NCBI GenBank assembly: GCA_023229465.1
Contig: JALNZE010000002.1
Span: forward strand, 1 to 64,000
Direction: 5' to 3'
DNA: 64,000 nucleotides
Source of the DNA: Chitinophagaceae bacterium
GTDB lineage: Bacteria > Bacteroidota > Bacteroidia > Chitinophagales > Chitinophagaceae
A model generated the notes under the pieces. That model made no database searches. It saw nothing but the letters and a program-made list of their open reading frames with translations, and was not told the DNA's origin. The position numbers were made by a program, and so were the translations under genes. Positions 45,999 through 55,234 of the stretch are shown one piece after another (the stretch's first letter is position 1; every line of letters begins with the position of its first letter).

Positions 45999-47312
45999 TT
46001 ATTTCTTTCTAAAAAAAATCCTAATAGGCACGCCTGTAAATTTAAACTGGGTTCTCAACTGGTTTTCCAGGTAATTCCTATAGGGGGCCTTAATATCATC
46101 CGGATAATTGGTAAAAAATGCAAAGGAAGGTACCGGTGTAGGCAGTTGTGTTACATATTTAATTTTAATTGAATTCCCTCTTACAACAGGAGCATGGTAA
46201 TTGGCTACAGACTTCAACATAGCTTCATTCAGTTTTGAAGTAGGCACTTTACGATGCCTGTTCTCGTACACTTCCAATGCCAATTCAATGGCTTTAAATA
46301 GCCTTGTCTTTTCTTTTACAGATATAAAAAGTATGGGTACATCTGTAAAAGGCGCCAATTTTTGCTTTAAAGCTTTTTCATAATCACGTGCTGTATTCGT
46401 CTCTTTTTCAACCAGATCCCATTTATTTACCAGTACTACAATTCCTTTTCCTTTTCTTTCGGCCAGGCTAAAAATACTCACATCCTGGGCAGTAATTCCC
46501 TTGTGAGCATCTAGTACAATCAGGCAAACATCGGCATCATCAATTGCCTTAATGGCCCGTATGATAGAATAAAATTCCAAATCCTCTTTTTCTTTGCTCT
46601 TTTTGCGGATACCCGCCGTATCTATCAAAACAAACTCCTTTTGAAACAGGTTATAGTGGGTATGAATACTATCACGGGTAGTTCCTGAAATATCACTAAC
46701 AATGGTACGTTCCTCTCCAACCAGTGCATTTAGCAGGGATGACTTACCTACATTGGGCTGACCAATTATGGCAAATTTGGGAAGTCCGCTATCTTTCATA
46801 GCCGCTTCTACATCTTCCGCAGTAATGGGTTCGGTTATCGCATCCAGCAATTCACCGGTTCCACTACCAGAGATACTGCTTACGAAGAAGGTATTTTTAA
46901 ACCCAAGTGAATAAAATTCGGTGGCTTCCAGTTCCCTGGTTCCATTATCAACCTTATTAACTACCACATAAACGGGCTTTGTACCGCGGCGAAGCATAGC
47001 TGCCATGGCTTCGTCTAAGTCGGTAATACCGGTAGCCACATCTACCATAAAAATGATCGAATCGGCTTCTTCTATAGCAATCTTAACCTGTTTACGTATC
47101 TCAGTTTCAAAAATATCTGCACTCGCAGGCACAAAACCACCTGTATCTACCAGGTTAAAAACCTTGCCGTTCCAGTCTGCCAAACCATATTGACGATCGC
47201 GGGTAACCCCGCTGATGTCATCTACAATGGCCTTACGCTGTTCCAAAAACCGGTTGAACAGGGTACTCTTTCCCACATTGGGCCTGCCTACTATTGCTAC
47301 TGTGTAACTCAT
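45999..47312 (-). CDS. der: Ribosome-assembly GTPase Der (EngA)
   Basis: The 437-residue protein has two consecutive G domains, 'GRPNVGKSTLFNRF' (residue ~8) and 'GQPNVGKSSLLNAL' (residue ~183), each with DxxG ('DTGG', 'DTAG') and NKxD motifs ('NKVD', 'NKWD'), and a C-terminal KH-like domain. It acts in 50S subunit maturation. It is 74 bp downstream of era on the same strand. Confidence 0.98.
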   Translation of the reverse strand: MSYTVAIVGRPNVGKSTLFNRFLEQRKAIVDDISGVTRDRQYGLADWNGKVFNLVDTGGFVPASADIFETEIRKQVKIAIEEADSIIFMVDVATGITDLDEAMAAMLRRGTKPVYVVVNKVDNGTRELEATEFYSLGFKNTFFVSSISGSGTGELLDAITEPITAEDVEAAMKDSGLPKFAIIGQPNVGKSSLLNALVGEERTIVSDISGTTRDSIHTHYNLFQKEFVLIDTAGIRKKSKEKEDLEFYSIIRAIKAIDDADVCLIVLDAHKGITAQDVSIFSLAERKGKGIVVLVNKWDLVEKETNTARDYEKALKQKLAPFTDVPILFISVKEKTRLFKAIELALEVYENRHRKVPTSKLNEAMLKSVANYHAPVVRGNSIKIKYVTQLPTPVPSFAFFTNYPDDIKAPYRNYLENQLRTQFKFTGVPIRIFFRKK

Positions 47313-47386
47313 AATTGTATGCTTAAAACAAAAAAATATATTAAATTAAAATATTAAATAAATCATTCTAAATTATTCATTTACAA

Positions 47387-48259
47387 TTATTTATACCCAT
47401 ACTCCTTTAATTGCAGGTCATTGTCGCGCCACTTGGGTCTGACTTTCACAAAAAGTTCTAAAAACACTTTTTGTTGTATAAAAGCTTCAATATCCCGCCG
47501 GGCAGTTGTTCCGATCTCCCTGATCATTTTACCCTTATCCCCTATAATGATTGCCTTCTGTGTTTCGCGGTTTACAATAATATCGGCCTGAATCTTTACC
47601 AACGATTCTTTTTCTTTATACTCATTCACCATCACGGCGGTATGATAAGGTATCTCATCCCCAAATAATTCATAGATCTTCTCGCGGATCATTTCTGCCA
47701 CAAAGAATTTGGTAGGCATATCACTCAAATCTTCCTCACTGTAAAAAGGGGAACCTTCCGGCAAAAGGGCAATAATCGCATCCAGTAATTTATTCAGGTG
47801 TACTTTTTGTAAAGCAGAAATTTTAACCAGTTGCTTACAATAGGATTTCCCGGCAAAAAACGCTTCCGCCAATGCTATCTTTCCATTAGCCGCTTCATCT
47901 ATCTTATTAAGTACCACTATACAGGGAACCCGTAACCTCAGCGACTGGAAAATAACATCTGCTTCATCCAGGTTTTCATTGGCGTCTACTATCAGTAAAG
48001 CAATATCCGCGTCTTCCAGGGCCGTTTTTACGGAGTTCATCATCCGCTCATGCAACTTATACTTTGGGTCTATAATACCCGGGGTATCCGAAAAAATGAC
48101 CTGGTACTCACCCGGTTTATTTAAAAAAGCCTTAATTCTGTGACGGGTGGTTTGCACCTTGGGAGATACAATAGCCATCTTCTCACCTATCAGTGCATTC
48201 AGCAAGGTACTTTTACCCGCATTGGGCCGGCCAAATATGTTAACGAATCCGGATTTCAC
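47387..48259 (-). CDS. era: GTPase Era
   Basis: The 290-residue protein has a G domain ('GRPNAGKSTLLNALIG', 'DTPGII', 'NKID') and a C-terminal KH domain ('ETQKAIIIGDKGKMIREIGTTARRDIEAFIQQKVFLELFVKVRPKWRDN'). It binds the 3' end of 16S rRNA in 30S maturation. It neighbours der, another ribosome GTPase. Confidence 0.97.
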   Translation of the reverse strand: MKSGFVNIFGRPNAGKSTLLNALIGEKMAIVSPKVQTTRHRIKAFLNKPGEYQVIFSDTPGIIDPKYKLHERMMNSVKTALEDADIALLIVDANENLDEADVIFQSLRLRVPCIVVLNKIDEAANGKIALAEAFFAGKSYCKQLVKISALQKVHLNKLLDAIIALLPEGSPFYSEEDLSDMPTKFFVAEMIREKIYELFGDEIPYHTAVMVNEYKEKESLVKIQADIIVNRETQKAIIIGDKGKMIREIGTTARRDIEAFIQQKVFLELFVKVRPKWRDNDLQLKEYGYK

Positions 48260-48309
48260 TAGTTCAAATTATTAATTAAAAAAGGCCCAATCGGGCCTTT
48301 GACTGTGTG

Positions 48310-48381
<72 letters not shown>

Positions 48382-48437
48382 ATGTAATGGAGCGCGAAGG
48401 TAGGGTTGGGATGACTAGTATCCAAATATTATTTGAA

Positions 48438-49169
48438 TTAATCGTCTGTTTTATGTTTTACAGAAGCGCCGCCGCTGCTACTGATATCCCTGATTAAGCC
48501 GGATCCCCTATAAAAAATAGTACTTCCACCACTGGCATCGGCATTCAATTCTTTATTAACCGTAATATGAACATTCGATGCCCCACTGGCATCCACTTTA
48601 CAATAATCTGTTTTCAGATCATACGCCTTGATGTTACAGGCGCCTGTTGCTTCTAATTCTGCAGACTCTGCCATTCCGGAAACCCTGATATTGGAGGCGC
48701 CGCTGGCTTCCAGCCGCAACTTGCCGGCTTTCAGATCGCCTGTGAAATCGCTGGCTCCCGACATTTCTATTGAAAGAACCTGTTGCCTGATGGTTCCGGT
48801 GGCTTTTACATTACAGGCGCCGGAAGCTTCTATTTTATGTACGTTTTTAAATGTAACATAGGCTTTCATCTTATGATTACCCCAGGATTTCCAACTCATC
48901 CCTTTCCCGTCAAAATAGATAAGTAAGGTACTCCCTTTTATTTCAGTTCGCATCCTGGATTTGATCGCTTCATCACTGGCACTGATCGCCACTGCATCTA
49001 CCGTACCCTGCGAAATATATAAATCAATGGCGCCAGATACTTCAATTCCATTAAATCCGGTAACATTCCGCAATTCGGCATTTGCATCAGTCACAATATT
49101 TTTTTCATTTTGGGCATTCACGCAAATAAAAGTAAAACCCAATACCAGGGCAGATACTATTTTCTTCAT
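48438..49169 (-). CDS. Exported head-GIN (DUF2807) domain protein
   Basis: The 243-residue protein has a signal peptide ('MKKIVSALVLGFTFICVNAQ'). Its body is a right-handed beta-helix-type repeat domain with many copies of 'xASGASxI' or 'xATGACNI', typical of the DUF2807 putative auto-transporter adhesin head GIN domain. Its biological role is unknown. It is monocistronic, downstream of the divergent TonB receptor and followed by tRNA-fMet. Confidence 0.93.
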   Translation of the reverse strand: MKKIVSALVLGFTFICVNAQNEKNIVTDANAELRNVTGFNGIEVSGAIDLYISQGTVDAVAISASDEAIKSRMRTEIKGSTLLIYFDGKGMSWKSWGNHKMKAYVTFKNVHKIEASGACNVKATGTIRQQVLSIEMSGASDFTGDLKAGKLRLEASGASNIRVSGMAESAELEATGACNIKAYDLKTDYCKVDASGASNVHITVNKELNADASGGSTIFYRGSGLIRDISSSGGASVKHKTDD

Positions 49170-49214
49170 GGGGAATTTTCTTAGTTGAACGGTTTTGTTT
49201 TGCCAAAGTTACAG

Positions 49215-49245
49215 TTGCACAGAATTATAAGAATAACTACTTTTG
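49215..49245 (+). promoter_or_regulatory. Promoter of the TPP-riboswitch receptor gene
   Basis: TTG (49215-49217) and TACTTTTG (49238-49245), spacer 20 bp, match the -33/-7 consensus, and the riboswitch begins about 10 bp downstream. Confidence 0.7.
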
Positions 49246-49254
49246 CATCAGATT

Positions 49255-49355
49255 ATTCCTCGGGGTGCTTTAATGATGGTGTGTTTACATTCCATTTGCA
49301 AGGCTGAGAAAATACCCGTTGAACCTGAACAGGGTAATTCCTGCGAAGGGAAGGT
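49255..49355 (+). ncRNA. TPP (thi-box) riboswitch
   Basis: The conserved thi-box elements are present in order: CGGGGTGC (49261), GGCTGAGAAAATACCC (49302), GAACCTGAACAGGGTAA (49321) and GCGAAGGGAAGG (49343). It is in the 5' leader of a TonB receptor gene, so receptor expression is presumably off when thiamine pyrophosphate is plentiful. The receptor's start codon is about 70 bp downstream. Confidence 0.97.
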
Positions 49356-49425
49356 ATACCGTTCTGTTCAGTACCTCTCCGTTAGCTATTCCCTGTTCCC
49401 ATTTTTAACTTTAAAATCACTAACC

Positions 49426-51807
49426 ATGAAAAAGTTTTTGGGAACAACCATGTTGGCTTTAGTAACCCTAATCACCTTTGCTCAACCCTACAAAAGCCTT
49501 GTACAAGGCAGGATTACAGAAAAAATTACCCAAACCCCCATCGCGGGTGCAACAGTTAGTTTGGGAAACCGGAAAACCCTCACAGATGAAGAGGGCAGGT
49601 TTAGTTTTGGTAAGGTTCCCCAGGGCAACTACGCTTTTTGGGTAAACAGCCTTGGATTCAAGTACCATTCACAAACGGTGAGCGCCCTCCAAAAAGATAC
49701 CCGTTTGGATATTGAGTTAACCCCTGCCGCCCTTTTTCTCCAACCCCTGGAACTGAAAGCTGTTCGGGCTTCGAACCGGGCACCTTTTGCCAAAACAACC
49801 CTCTCCAAAGAGGAATTGGCAAAGGCCAATCTGGGACAGGATATTACATTTTTATTAAACCAAACCCCCTCCGTTGTAGTTAACTCCGATGCCGGTAATG
49901 GGGTAGGCTATACGGCTATGCGGATAAGGGGAACAGATGCCACACGCATCAATGTAACGCTTAATGGTATTCCTTATAATGATGCCGAAAGTATGGGTAC
50001 TTATTTTGTTGACCTTCCCGATTTTGCTTCCTCTGTAAACAGCATACAGGTACAAAGAGGCGTTGGCACCTCTTCCAATGGCGCCGGCGCTTTCGGGGCT
50101 ACCCTCAACATGTCTACCAATGAGTTCAATGAAAAAGCTTACGGAGAATCCAATAATAGTTTCGGCTCTTTTAAAACCATTAAAAATACGCTGAAAGCCG
50201 GATCAGGTTTGATTAATGGCCATTTTACCATTGATGCGAGAATCAGCCGTATTAAGAGTGATGGATTTATTGAACGCGCCAACAGCGACCTGTCTTCCTT
50301 TTATTTGAGTACCGCCTTCCTCAATAAAAATTCTTCCCTGCGGCTGAATATTTTTTCGGGTAAAGAAAAAACCTACCAGGCCTGGTATGGTGTAGCTGAA
50401 AATCTGCTCTCTGCCAACCGCCGGAACAATCCGGCAGGAACCGAAAAACCCGGGAGTCCTTACGAAAACCAAACTGATAATTATACACAAACACATTACC
50501 AGCTATTTTTCAACCATGCATTCAATAACAAATGGTCCTTTAATACGGCCGCTTTCCTCTCAAGGGGTAAAGGGTATTATGAAGAATATAAAGCCGATCA
50601 GTCCTATTCAAAATATGGCTTAGCTTCTGTAATAGCAGGAGGCATCCCCATAACTAAAACCGACCTGGTTAGACAGCGCTGGTTAGACAATTATTTTTAC
50701 GGACAAATCGCTTCCCTCCAATATAAACACAACAAGGATGAGCTGACCATTGGCGGTGGCTGGTCCGCTTATGACGGAAAACATTTTGGCAATATCGTTT
50801 GGATGCAAACAGGCAGTGTTTCTAAAGATTACAGGTATTATGATTTGACCGCTGTTAAAACAGATGCCAATCTCTATACTAAATGGCAACACCGGCTAAA
50901 TACTAACTGGTCAAGTTTTGCCGACCTTCAATACAGGCATGTAAAACATAGCATGAATGGTTTTCAGGGAAGCCCAACCCTTAAGGTGAACCGTAGTTTT
51001 GATTTTATTAATCCCAAAGCAGGTATCACCTTTACTAACAATGGATGGCAGGCTTTTTTTAGTTATGCCCTGGCACAAAAAGAACCGAACAGGGATGATT
51101 TTCAGGCCGGGCTTACCAAACAACCCAAACCGGAAACCCTGCATGACATTGAAGCAGGCATTGAAAGAAAAAACAGTACCTACCATTTAGGCGCCAATAT
51201 GTATTACATGTATTATTATAACCAGTTGGTGCTTACCGGCCAGATCAATGATGTAGGCGCCTATACCCGTATTAATATCCCGCATAGCTACCGGTTGGGG
51301 ATTGAGCTTCAGGGAGGGGTGGTTCTGGATAAATGGATAAACCTTTCCGGCAACCTGGCCATCAGTAAAAATAAAGTGAGCTCCTTTATTGAATATATAG
51401 ATAACTACGATACCGGTGACCAGCAGGCAGTGAGCCATCAAAATACTGATATCTCCTTCTCTCCCGCTATTGTAGCAGGCGCGAACATTCAGCTATTACC
51501 TGTTCAAAATATTGAATTGAGCCTGATGAGTAAATACGTTGGTAAACAATATATGGATAACAGCCAAAGTGAAACGCGTAGGTTACCTGCTTTTTTTGTG
51601 CAGGATATCCGTGCAAGCTGGACTATCAAAAAAGTAATTTTTACCGAATGGAATATCATTGGACAGGTGAATAATCTATTCAATAAAAAGTATGAGCCCA
51701 ATGGTTATACCTACAATTATATCTACAATAATACACTAACAACCGAGAACGGCTATTATCCGATGGCGGGAACAAATGTGATGATGGGAGTGAATATTAA
51801 GTTGTAA
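49426..51807 (+). CDS. TonB-dependent outer-membrane receptor, thiamine-related
   Basis: The 793-residue protein starts at 49426 (MKKFLGTTMLALVTLITFAQ, a signal peptide); the open frame reaching 49243 runs through the riboswitch and is not coding. A carboxypeptidase-like regulatory domain follows ('VQGRITEKITQTPIAGATVSLGNRKTLTDEEGRFSFGKVPQG'), then the plug ('TPSVVVNSDAGNGVGYTAMRIRGTDATRINVTLNGIPYND') and a 22-strand-type barrel ending 'GTNVMMGVNIKL'. Being under a TPP riboswitch, it likely takes up thiamine or a precursor across the outer membrane. Confidence 0.93.
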   Translation: MKKFLGTTMLALVTLITFAQPYKSLVQGRITEKITQTPIAGATVSLGNRKTLTDEEGRFSFGKVPQGNYAFWVNSLGFKYHSQTVSALQKDTRLDIELTPAALFLQPLELKAVRASNRAPFAKTTLSKEELAKANLGQDITFLLNQTPSVVVNSDAGNGVGYTAMRIRGTDATRINVTLNGIPYNDAESMGTYFVDLPDFASSVNSIQVQRGVGTSSNGAGAFGATLNMSTNEFNEKAYGESNNSFGSFKTIKNTLKAGSGLINGHFTIDARISRIKSDGFIERANSDLSSFYLSTAFLNKNSSLRLNIFSGKEKTYQAWYGVAENLLSANRRNNPAGTEKPGSPYENQTDNYTQTHYQLFFNHAFNNKWSFNTAAFLSRGKGYYEEYKADQSYSKYGLASVIAGGIPITKTDLVRQRWLDNYFYGQIASLQYKHNKDELTIGGGWSAYDGKHFGNIVWMQTGSVSKDYRYYDLTAVKTDANLYTKWQHRLNTNWSSFADLQYRHVKHSMNGFQGSPTLKVNRSFDFINPKAGITFTNNGWQAFFSYALAQKEPNRDDFQAGLTKQPKPETLHDIEAGIERKNSTYHLGANMYYMYYYNQLVLTGQINDVGAYTRINIPHSYRLGIELQGGVVLDKWINLSGNLAISKNKVSSFIEYIDNYDTGDQQAVSHQNTDISFSPAIVAGANIQLLPVQNIELSLMSKYVGKQYMDNSQSETRRLPAFFVQDIRASWTIKKVIFTEWNIIGQVNNLFNKKYEPNGYTYNYIYNNTLTTENGYYPMAGTNVMMGVNIKL

Positions 51808-51814
51808 CTGGTTT

Positions 51815-51858
51815 GAATATCGAATGTTGAAATGAAATCATTTCAACATTCGATATTC
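51815..51858. terminator. Perfect 21-bp hairpin after the receptor gene
   Basis: Arms starting GAATATCGAATGTTG (51815-51835) and the exact complement (51838-51858), loop AA, then CCTTTTT. It could terminate the receptor transcript; it lies between convergent genes (the rhodanese gene ends at 51878). Confidence 0.75.
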
Positions 51859-51877
51859 CTTTTTCCCTATTCAATAT

Positions 51878-52186
51878 TTATTTCGCTATCCGCTCCTGCC
51901 AGGCCAGCATACCGCCTGTAACATTAATTACATTTTTAAATCCCAGTGGCTCCAGCATTAAACAGGCCTGGCCACTTCGGTTACCACTGCGGCAATAAAT
52001 ATAAACGGTTTCATTTTTCAGGTCCTCGATCTCTTCAGTTTGAAGGGTTTGTACCTTACCAAGGGGCAATAATAAACCGCCAATATTAAAATCGGCATGC
52101 TCCTGTGGTTCACGTACATCTATGAGGTGCAGGGACTCACCTGCATCAATTTTGGCTTTCAGTTCTTCTACGGTAATGGTTTGCAT
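51878..52186 (-). CDS. Rhodanese-like domain protein
   Basis: The 102-residue single rhodanese domain has the active-site loop 'CRSGNRSGQ' with the nucleophilic cysteine at residue 65 and 'LIDVREPQEHADFNIGG' at residues 21-37. The loop length is that of sulfurtransferases. No export signal is seen, so it is cytoplasmic. It is 24 bp downstream of the PASTA gene. Confidence 0.93.
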   Translation of the reverse strand: MQTITVEELKAKIDAGESLHLIDVREPQEHADFNIGGLLLPLGKVQTLQTEEIEDLKNETVYIYCRSGNRSGQACLMLEPLGFKNVINVTGGMLAWQERIAK

Positions 52187-52210
52187 ACTAATGAAATAAT
52201 TATTACAAAA

Positions 52211-53035
52211 TTAGTTTTTGGGTGGCATATGGGTACTGTCTCTTTCAGGTGCGGTACTGCTTAGGTAAATATCCATCACCTGCCCCTGTTTTATTTTATT
52301 GGGAACCCGTAAACCGGAAGCCCCAAGGGAATCAGTAAGCATATCAGGTGTCTGCCTGATCACAAATGCGTTGGCGGAATCAATGATGGTACCCAAGGCA
52401 ATAATAGACCCAATGCTTACACTGATCGTAGAGAGGTAGTTGCGAACCTCATTCAAGGTCATACCCACCAGGTTCGGCACTTCCATTTCACCACCGCCCA
52501 CACCACTACCCAATACAAAACTGATGATGGTACCTATCGGAATTTTGGTTCCGGGTTTAATCGGATCGCCATTGAATAATTGTTCCAGAACAGAGTTACG
52601 GGCAATATCCGGTTTAAAAGAAACCTCCCCCAATTTTAAACCCAGGCTCTGCAAATACATTTCCGCGCTTTTAATAGAAAAGCCGGCAAGGTTTGGCATT
52701 TCTACCTGCGGCGGTATGGTTCTGTTGATAGTAAGATAAATGGTACGACCGGCTTTTACGGTTGCATCTGCTTCCGGTATTTGCCTGATCACTGCCTGTT
52801 TGGCAATACTGTCTATGTAAATAGAATCCTGTATGGCCACTTCAAAGCCTTTGTCTTCCAGCATTTTTATAGCTGCCATATAGTTTTGCCCGGTAACCAT
52901 TGGCACTTTCTCATATTTTCCAAAACCTGTTAACCAGGACAGGGATGCAAAGAATAGCAGCAGCAGTATTACTACCAGCCCAAAGCCTGCCAGTATATTT
53001 ACCCAAAGTGGTTTGTTAGTTATAAATTTAAACAC
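52211..53035 (-). CDS. Membrane-anchored PASTA-domain protein
   Basis: The 274-residue protein has one N-terminal membrane segment ('VNILAGFGLVVILLLLFFASL') and three PASTA repeats (about residues 37-110, 111-180 and 190-260), each ending in 'I' or 'L' after a Gly-rich turn. PASTA domains bind peptidoglycan or beta-lactams. It has no kinase domain. It is placed between ddl and the rhodanese gene on the same strand, which fits a cell-wall role. Confidence 0.9.
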   Translation of the reverse strand: MFKFITNKPLWVNILAGFGLVVILLLLFFASLSWLTGFGKYEKVPMVTGQNYMAAIKMLEDKGFEVAIQDSIYIDSIAKQAVIRQIPEADATVKAGRTIYLTINRTIPPQVEMPNLAGFSIKSAEMYLQSLGLKLGEVSFKPDIARNSVLEQLFNGDPIKPGTKIPIGTIISFVLGSGVGGGEMEVPNLVGMTLNEVRNYLSTISVSIGSIIALGTIIDSANAFVIRQTPDMLTDSLGASGLRVPNKIKQGQVMDIYLSSTAPERDSTHMPPKN

Positions 53036-53132
53036 AAAAAACAGGAATGATTTTAAAATATGAGTTGATATGCCATAGACAGCAGGCTAAGTTAAGATAA
53101 TTATGCAAAGGCCCGCATGCACATTGTGTTAA

Positions 53133-54122
53133 TTAAGAGGCTGCTTGTTCTATTACCGCTGTATAAAAATCTTTTAATGTCCAGCCCATTGCCTTTACCT
53201 GTTGTGGTATAACGCTGGCTTCACTTTGGCCGGGTACGGTATTTACTTCCAACATATAGGGTTGTCCTTTTTCGGCCTGGTAAATAAAATCTATCCTTAC
53301 TACTCCCCTGCAATTCAATACTTCATAAGCATGTTTGGCAGCAGATTCCAGTTTTTGTTTCATATCCGCATCAATCACCGCGGGAGTAATTTCTTCACTT
53401 TTACCCTGGTATTTCGCTTCAAAATCAAAAAATTCATTCCCTGTCAGAATTTCTGTGATAGGCAATACAATGATCTCTCCCTTATGCTTAAACACCCCAA
53501 TAGTAAATTCTCTGCCGCTTATACATTCTTCTACCAGTACCTGGTCATCTTCTTTGAATGCCTTGGTTAGTGCCGGCAACAAGGCTGATGCTTCATTAAC
53601 TTTGCTCATACCTATGCTGCTCCCGCCATTATTGGGTTTTACAAAAACAGGCAATAGCAGTTTTTGTAAAATCTCCTGAGGGGTAACCGGTGTATGTTTA
53701 AAAAGGTGCAATGATTTTGCAACATGAATACCTCCAAAAGCAGCCACAGCAACCGTAAACCTTTTATTAAAAGTTAAAGCAGAGGTAGCGGCATCACAAC
53801 TGGTATAAGGCAAATGCAGCATATCAAAATAGCCCTGCAGTTTTCCATCTTCCCCCGGTGTACCATGGATGCAAAGTAAAACTGTATCAAAATTTATTTT
53901 ACTTCCATTATCCATTACAGAAAAATCATCCCTGTTTACTTTTGATTTTTCTCCATTCACCGGCTCATACCACCATCCTTCAGCGTTTATATCAATCCGG
54001 TATACCTCATACTTATCCCTGTCTATATTATTACCAACCGTAACAGCGCTTTTATAACTGATCTGGGCTTCTCCGCTAAGACCACCTGTTACCAGGGCAA
54101 TTCTTTTTTTCATGTGATTCAT
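53133..54122 (-). CDS. ddl: D-alanine--D-alanine ligase
   Basis: The 329-residue ATP-grasp enzyme has 'IALVTGGLSGEAQISYKSAV', 'HGTPGEDGKLQGYFDMLHLPYTSCDAATSALTFNKRFT', 'VFVKPNNGGSSIGMSKV' and the C-terminal 'LEVNTVPGQSEASVIPQQVKAMG'. It makes D-Ala-D-Ala for the peptidoglycan pentapeptide. A start at MKKR (54113) is possible, three codons in. It is 97 bp upstream of the PASTA gene. Confidence 0.97.
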   Translation of the reverse strand: MNHMKKRIALVTGGLSGEAQISYKSAVTVGNNIDRDKYEVYRIDINAEGWWYEPVNGEKSKVNRDDFSVMDNGSKINFDTVLLCIHGTPGEDGKLQGYFDMLHLPYTSCDAATSALTFNKRFTVAVAAFGGIHVAKSLHLFKHTPVTPQEILQKLLLPVFVKPNNGGSSIGMSKVNEASALLPALTKAFKEDDQVLVEECISGREFTIGVFKHKGEIIVLPITEILTGNEFFDFEAKYQGKSEEITPAVIDADMKQKLESAAKHAYEVLNCRGVVRIDFIYQAEKGQPYMLEVNTVPGQSEASVIPQQVKAMGWTLKDFYTAVIEQAAS

Positions 54123-54436
54123 TTTATTGTTTTTTGGAACATATGGAATTCGCTAAATAATCATTTCTGTTAGTGATCAACATTTGATTATAACTCATTT
54201 CATGTAATCATATTTATTGTTTTTTCGGTCACGAAAGTTCGGAAAATTTCTCTTAATCATACCGGTTAAATATCATCAGTGTCGTTACCTGATTTACAGA
54301 AAAAATATCCCATAGGGATAACCGCTCTATAGACAGCTATTTTCATGTTAGTATTTATTTTGTTTTTGGATCATATAGATTTCGCCTAAAAATCATTCCG
54401 GTTAGTGATCTCAGATGATGGCTCATTTCCTTCATG
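54123..54436. repeat. Degenerate direct repeats upstream of ddl
   Basis: A segment of about 85 bp (54123-54206: TTTTTTGGAACATATGGA ... TTCTGTTAGTGATC ... CTCATTTCATG) recurs with roughly 75% identity at 54352-54436, and a weaker copy lies around 54208-54290. There is no gene here. The repeats precede ddl on the minus strand and could be regulatory or remnants of an element. Confidence 0.6.
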
Positions 54437-54643
54437 CCTTTATAAGAGCAAATATACTGGGGATGATATATCGATTTGGCAAGAAACAGTGAAATGTTTT
54501 AGAGAGGGATGAACCGTGAGGCGTGAATCGTCGGTCGTGAGAGAGTTTACTCTTGAGAAAAGGCATCTATTACTTAAAGAAAGACAACTTGCATACGCAA
54601 ACGCCTTTCATATCAATCATACCTGAATCATCAAACACAGCGC
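54437..54643. other. Gene-free stretch with low-complexity tract
   Basis: No gene is seen. Around 54510-54545 there is a low-complexity tract of CGTGAG/TCGTGA-like words (gaaccgtgaggcgtgaatcg ...), similar to another at 56233-56310. Confidence 0.5.
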
Positions 54644-54680
54644 TAAAAAAAAGGTGAAGAAACAGCCTGTCTCTTCACCT
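54644..54680 (-). terminator. Terminator after the ferredoxin gene
   Basis: AGGTGAAGA / TCTTCACCT 9-bp stem with an 11-nt loop; the minus strand has a run of eight T directly after it. Confidence 0.85.
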
Positions 54681-54829
54681 CACGGTGACGGGAAATATCA
54701 CCCGCCGTTACTGGTTGTTACCTCTTTAGGGCAACAATTATTAACCTTCTGATTAATAACCCTAAGTTACACCAGGCACTTGTTTTTTGCAAGTATTTAC
54801 TGTTAAAGTTTAGCACATGAGTTTGTGCA
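54681..54829 (-). other. Structured 3' region of the ferredoxin transcript
   Basis: Several short inverted repeats lie between the ferredoxin stop codon and its terminator (GGTGAC/GTCACC-like around 54684-54712; GTTGCC/GGTAAC around 54715-54738; TTATTAA/TTAATAA around 54737-54760). The region may be a long 3' UTR or a small RNA. I recognise no known RNA family. Confidence 0.3.
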
Positions 54830-55177
54830 TTAAATGTGCATCATTGCCTTCTTGGCAAGCAGCACTTCAACGGTTTCGCGGTACAATTCATCAGGTACAC
54901 AGCAATCAACCGGGCAAACAGCCGCGCATTGGGGTTCTTCATGAAAACCCTGGCACTCGGTGCATTTGTTCGGGGTGATGTAATAGGTATCTACGCTAAT
55001 CGGCGCGAAACGATCTTCCGTAGATACTACAGTACCATCTAATAAGGTAAAACTGCCCTTAGCTGTTGTTCCATCGGCGATGGACCATTCAACGCCACCT
55101 TCATAAATTGCATTGTTAGGACATTCGGGCTCGCAGGCGCCGCAATTGATACACTCTTCTGTAATTTTAATAGCCAT
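54830..55177 (-). CDS. 2[4Fe-4S] ferredoxin (Alvin type)
   Basis: The 115-residue protein has one cluster at CxxCxxCxxxC (residues 9-19, 'CINCGACEPEC') and a second with the insertion CxxCx8CxxxC ('CTECQGFHEEPQCAAVC'), as in Allochromatium-type ferredoxins. The start at 55177 (MAIKITEE) is the family start; the longer frame to 55219 is unsupported. It is divergent from, and 57 bp from, the acyl-CoA reductase gene, an arrangement common in this phylum. Confidence 0.95.
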   Translation of the reverse strand: MAIKITEECINCGACEPECPNNAIYEGGVEWSIADGTTAKGSFTLLDGTVVSTEDRFAPISVDTYYITPNKCTECQGFHEEPQCAAVCPVDCCVPDELYRETVEVLLAKKAMMHI

Positions 55178-55234
55178 AGAATATGGGTTTGTTGAGTTAG
55201 TGATTCTACATTTGCACAAAAATACGGCGACGAA

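Noticed and set aside
49243..49425. N-terminal extension of the TonB receptor
   Set aside because: The extension is the translated TPP riboswitch; the signal peptide begins at 49426.
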